From the NCBI GenBank assembly GCA_964478815.1, contig CAYZKY010000006.1:1-64000 (forward strand): a stretch of 64,000 nt of DNA, written 5' to 3'. This document shows, one piece after another, positions 62,664-64,000 of this stretch. The stretch comes from DASVNK01 sp964478815 (GTDB lineage: Bacteria; Verrucomicrobiota; Verrucomicrobiia; Limisphaerales; SXQI01). The notes under the pieces were generated by a model, which was not told where the DNA came from, did not search any database, and saw only the letters and a list, made by a program, of their open reading frames with translations. Each line of letters begins with the position of its first letter. Positions within the stretch are counted from its first letter, which is position 1. The position numbers and the translations under genes are program-made.

Positions 62664-63497
62664 ATGAAATGCCATCGTCGATCCCAACCTGTCCTGTTCG
62701 CTTTCACCTTGATCGAGCTGCTCGTCGTCATCGCCATTATCGCGATTCTCGCCGGCATGCTTCTGCCGGCCCTGGCTAAAGCCAAGACCAAGACGAAGGG
62801 CATCCAGTGCATGAATAACGGCAAGCAGATGACCCTCGCCTGGCGCATCTATGCCGAGGACTACAACGATCTGCTCATCAAATCGCTCGCCGGCGGCGGC
62901 GTGCCGGAGGATCGAGTTCGGGCCCTCTTTGTGGAAGGCGGCGTCGATTGGTCCAACTCCCGCCAGAATTGGGACCCCCTTCTTTCCGTCGCCAAGAGCC
63001 CTATGCAGAAGTACCTCGGCAACAGCTACCAAGTTTGGCGCTGTCCGTCCGACATCGGGCTGGTGCGCGATAACACCGGCAAATCCGTCCAGCGCGTGCG
63101 CAGCCAGTCCATGAGCCAGGTGTTCGACTACGGTTCGTGGCTCCCGGCTCCGACCTATAAGGTCTATTCCCGCCTCAGCAATATCGACAACCCGAGCTCC
63201 TGCTGGGTCATGGTCGACGAGCATCCCGATAGCATCAACGACGCCGCCTGTGCCGTGCAGATGGTTCCCATGGAAGCCAAGGCGGGCAACATCATCGATT
63301 TTCCAGCCAGCTATCATAACGGCGCGGCCGGCTTGTCCTTCGCCGACGGCCATTCCGAAATCCGCCGCTGGAAGGGCTCGAAAATCAAGCACAAGGTCAC
63401 CTACGGCAAGGCGGGTATGGTCCAGTTGAATGTTCCGGCCGGCGATTCGCTGGATGACGTGAAGTGGTGGTCCTCCGTCACCACGGTGCGGCGGTAA
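62664..63497 (+). CDS. Prepilin-type N-terminal cleavage/methylation protein
   Basis: A 277-residue orphan prepilin close in layout to the 47469-48317 gene: leader FAFTLIELLVVIAIIAILAG, CMNNGKQMTLAWRIYAEDYN, WRCPSDIGLVRDNTGKS, VMVDEHPDSINDAACAVQM and FADGHSEIRRWKG. ATG 62664 is chosen for the basic leader MKCHRRSQPVLFA. It follows the terminator at 62513-62544, so it has its own promoter. Confidence 0.9.
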   Translation: MKCHRRSQPVLFAFTLIELLVVIAIIAILAGMLLPALAKAKTKTKGIQCMNNGKQMTLAWRIYAEDYNDLLIKSLAGGGVPEDRVRALFVEGGVDWSNSRQNWDPLLSVAKSPMQKYLGNSYQVWRCPSDIGLVRDNTGKSVQRVRSQSMSQVFDYGSWLPAPTYKVYSRLSNIDNPSSCWVMVDEHPDSINDAACAVQMVPMEAKAGNIIDFPASYHNGAAGLSFADGHSEIRRWKGSKIKHKVTYGKAGMVQLNVPAGDSLDDVKWWSSVTTVRR

Positions 63498-63518
63498 CTG
63501 AACTGTAGAAGTCAGGAC

Positions 63519-64000
63519 ATGATCAAGCGAGGGGTGTGGTGCTGGGTGCTGTGGCTTTGGGCCTCAGCGCTCGCGGCGGGCGAGTTGCGGGTGGAACGGG
63601 TCTTCGGCCCGGAGATCAAGACTGGTCCGTACAAACACCCCGCCCGGCTGGAGCAACTGGCCAACGGCGACTTTTACCTCGTTTACTACGGCGGGGCTGG
63701 CGAATACGCGGTGGACACCGGCATCTTCGCCTCGCGGCGCAAGGCCGGGGGCAAACGCTGGTCCGCCCCGAAGCAAATCGCTCACGATCCGTTTCGCTCG
63801 CTCGGCAACGCCGTCGTCTGGCAGGCGCCGGACGGACTCGTCTGGCTTTTTTACGTCGTCCGCTACGGTGAAACGTGGTCCACCTCCCGCGTGCAGGCCA
63901 AGATTTCGCGCGACGGCGCGCAAACGTGGTCCGATGCCTTTCCGTTGGTTTCGGAGGAGGGCATGATGGTCTGCAATCAACCCACGGTGCTCCAGAACGG
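63519..64000 (+). CDS. Sialidase/BNR-repeat-like exported protein, 3' truncated by the window edge
   Basis: An open frame from ATG 63519 runs to the window end without a stop (about 160 codons). After a signal peptide (MIKRGVWCWVLWLWASALAA) the sequence has a beta-propeller look: LEQLANGDFYLVYYGGAGEY, FASRRKAGGKRWSAPKQIA, and an Asp-box-like SRDGAQTWSDAF. This fits exo-alpha-sialidase/BNR-repeat proteins, often annotated as neuraminidase-like glycosidases. The catalytic residues are beyond the visible part. Confidence 0.85.
   Translation, partial: MIKRGVWCWVLWLWASALAAGELRVERVFGPEIKTGPYKHPARLEQLANGDFYLVYYGGAGEYAVDTGIFASRRKAGGKRWSAPKQIAHDPFRSLGNAVVWQAPDGLVWLFYVVRYGETWSTSRVQAKISRDGAQTWSDAFPLVSEEGMMVCNQPTVLQN

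Noticed and set aside
1..64000. CRISPR arrays, tRNA or rRNA genes, transposases, phage genes
   Set aside because: No direct-repeat/spacer pattern, cloverleaf-like segment or transposase/integrase motif was found on reading both strands.

Overview
The window is GC-rich chromosomal sequence that most resembles a member of the Verrucomicrobiota. This is an inference from gene content: planctomycete/verrucomicrobial DUF1549/DUF1553 and DUF1501 proteins, a stand-alone planctomycete-type cytochrome c domain, four orphan prepilin-like proteins with the FTLIELLVVIAII leader and GMLLPALAK continuation, FG-GAP and LamG-like secreted proteins, and a large hybrid sensor kinase with a PA14-type periplasmic region. 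It is draft assembly: two runs of exactly 100 N (9665-9764 and 60480-60579) both sit inside repeats, and a MoxR gene carries a one-base frameshift. Both window ends cut a gene. I see no tRNA, rRNA, CRISPR array, transposase or phage gene.

Layout. 1-4.1 kb: the end of a DUF1553 protein with its DUF1501 partner, then a DUF433/DUF5615 toxin-antitoxin pair. 4.2-8.4 kb: a membrane PH-domain protein, a nitrilase-family amidase, a HUMPS/OMP-decarboxylase-like enzyme, and the translation operon rpsP-khpA-trmD-rplS (no rimM). 8.6-11.6 kb: an orphan prepilin-like gene, then a HicBA pair lying between two direct copies of a repeat. 11.6-16.1 kb: a cellulose-synthase-like glycosyltransferase, an MFS transporter and an MscS-type channel, in a stretch that looks less GC-rich than its surroundings. 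16.5-17.2 kb: an AbrB/VapC pair on the minus strand. 17.7-21.8 kb: DUF4331, TPR and HupE/UreJ-like proteins. 21.8-26.7 kb: a 1629-residue hybrid sensor kinase on the minus strand. 26.8-30 kb: an unknown protein and RF3 (prfC). 30-32.4 kb: an FG-GAP protein.

32.5-38.7 kb: a MoxR-DUF58-BatA-VWA operon with overlapping or near-overlapping genes. 38.7-42.3 kb: a secreted hydrolase converging on a two-gene membrane/periplasmic module of unknown function with HLHP motifs. 42.3-48.3 kb: a small 59-residue gene, an orphan heptose-1-P adenylyltransferase, a bifunctional-nuclease-family protein, the DNA polymerase III delta subunit, a STAS protein, a DUF4177-like protein, a GDPD/PLC-like phosphodiesterase and two overlapping prepilin-like genes. 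48.3-49.5 kb: noncoding repeats, including a MITE-like element. 49.5-51 kb: the cytochrome domain protein, a small HNVNN protein and a type I 3-dehydroquinate dehydratase.

51.2-56.5 kb: a compact cluster of a GlcD-like 2-hydroxyacid oxidase, a POT-family transporter, a LarA-like (DUF2088) protein and a four-carbon acid sugar kinase (DUF1537). Together they look like an uptake, epimerisation, oxidation and phosphorylation route for a hydroxy or sugar acid. 56.6-57.9 kb: ExbB and an ExbD with what looks like two periplasmic domains. 58.1-62.5 kb: a very large secreted protein with three LamG-like repeats, two of which share an identical 341-bp stretch. The window ends with another prepilin-like gene and the start of a sialidase-like protein.

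The most promising leads are the LarA/GlcD/DUF1537 cluster, the HLHP membrane module, the sensor kinase with about five tandem OB-like segments, the duplicated ExbD periplasmic domain, the repeat-flanked HicBA locus and the MITE-like element.
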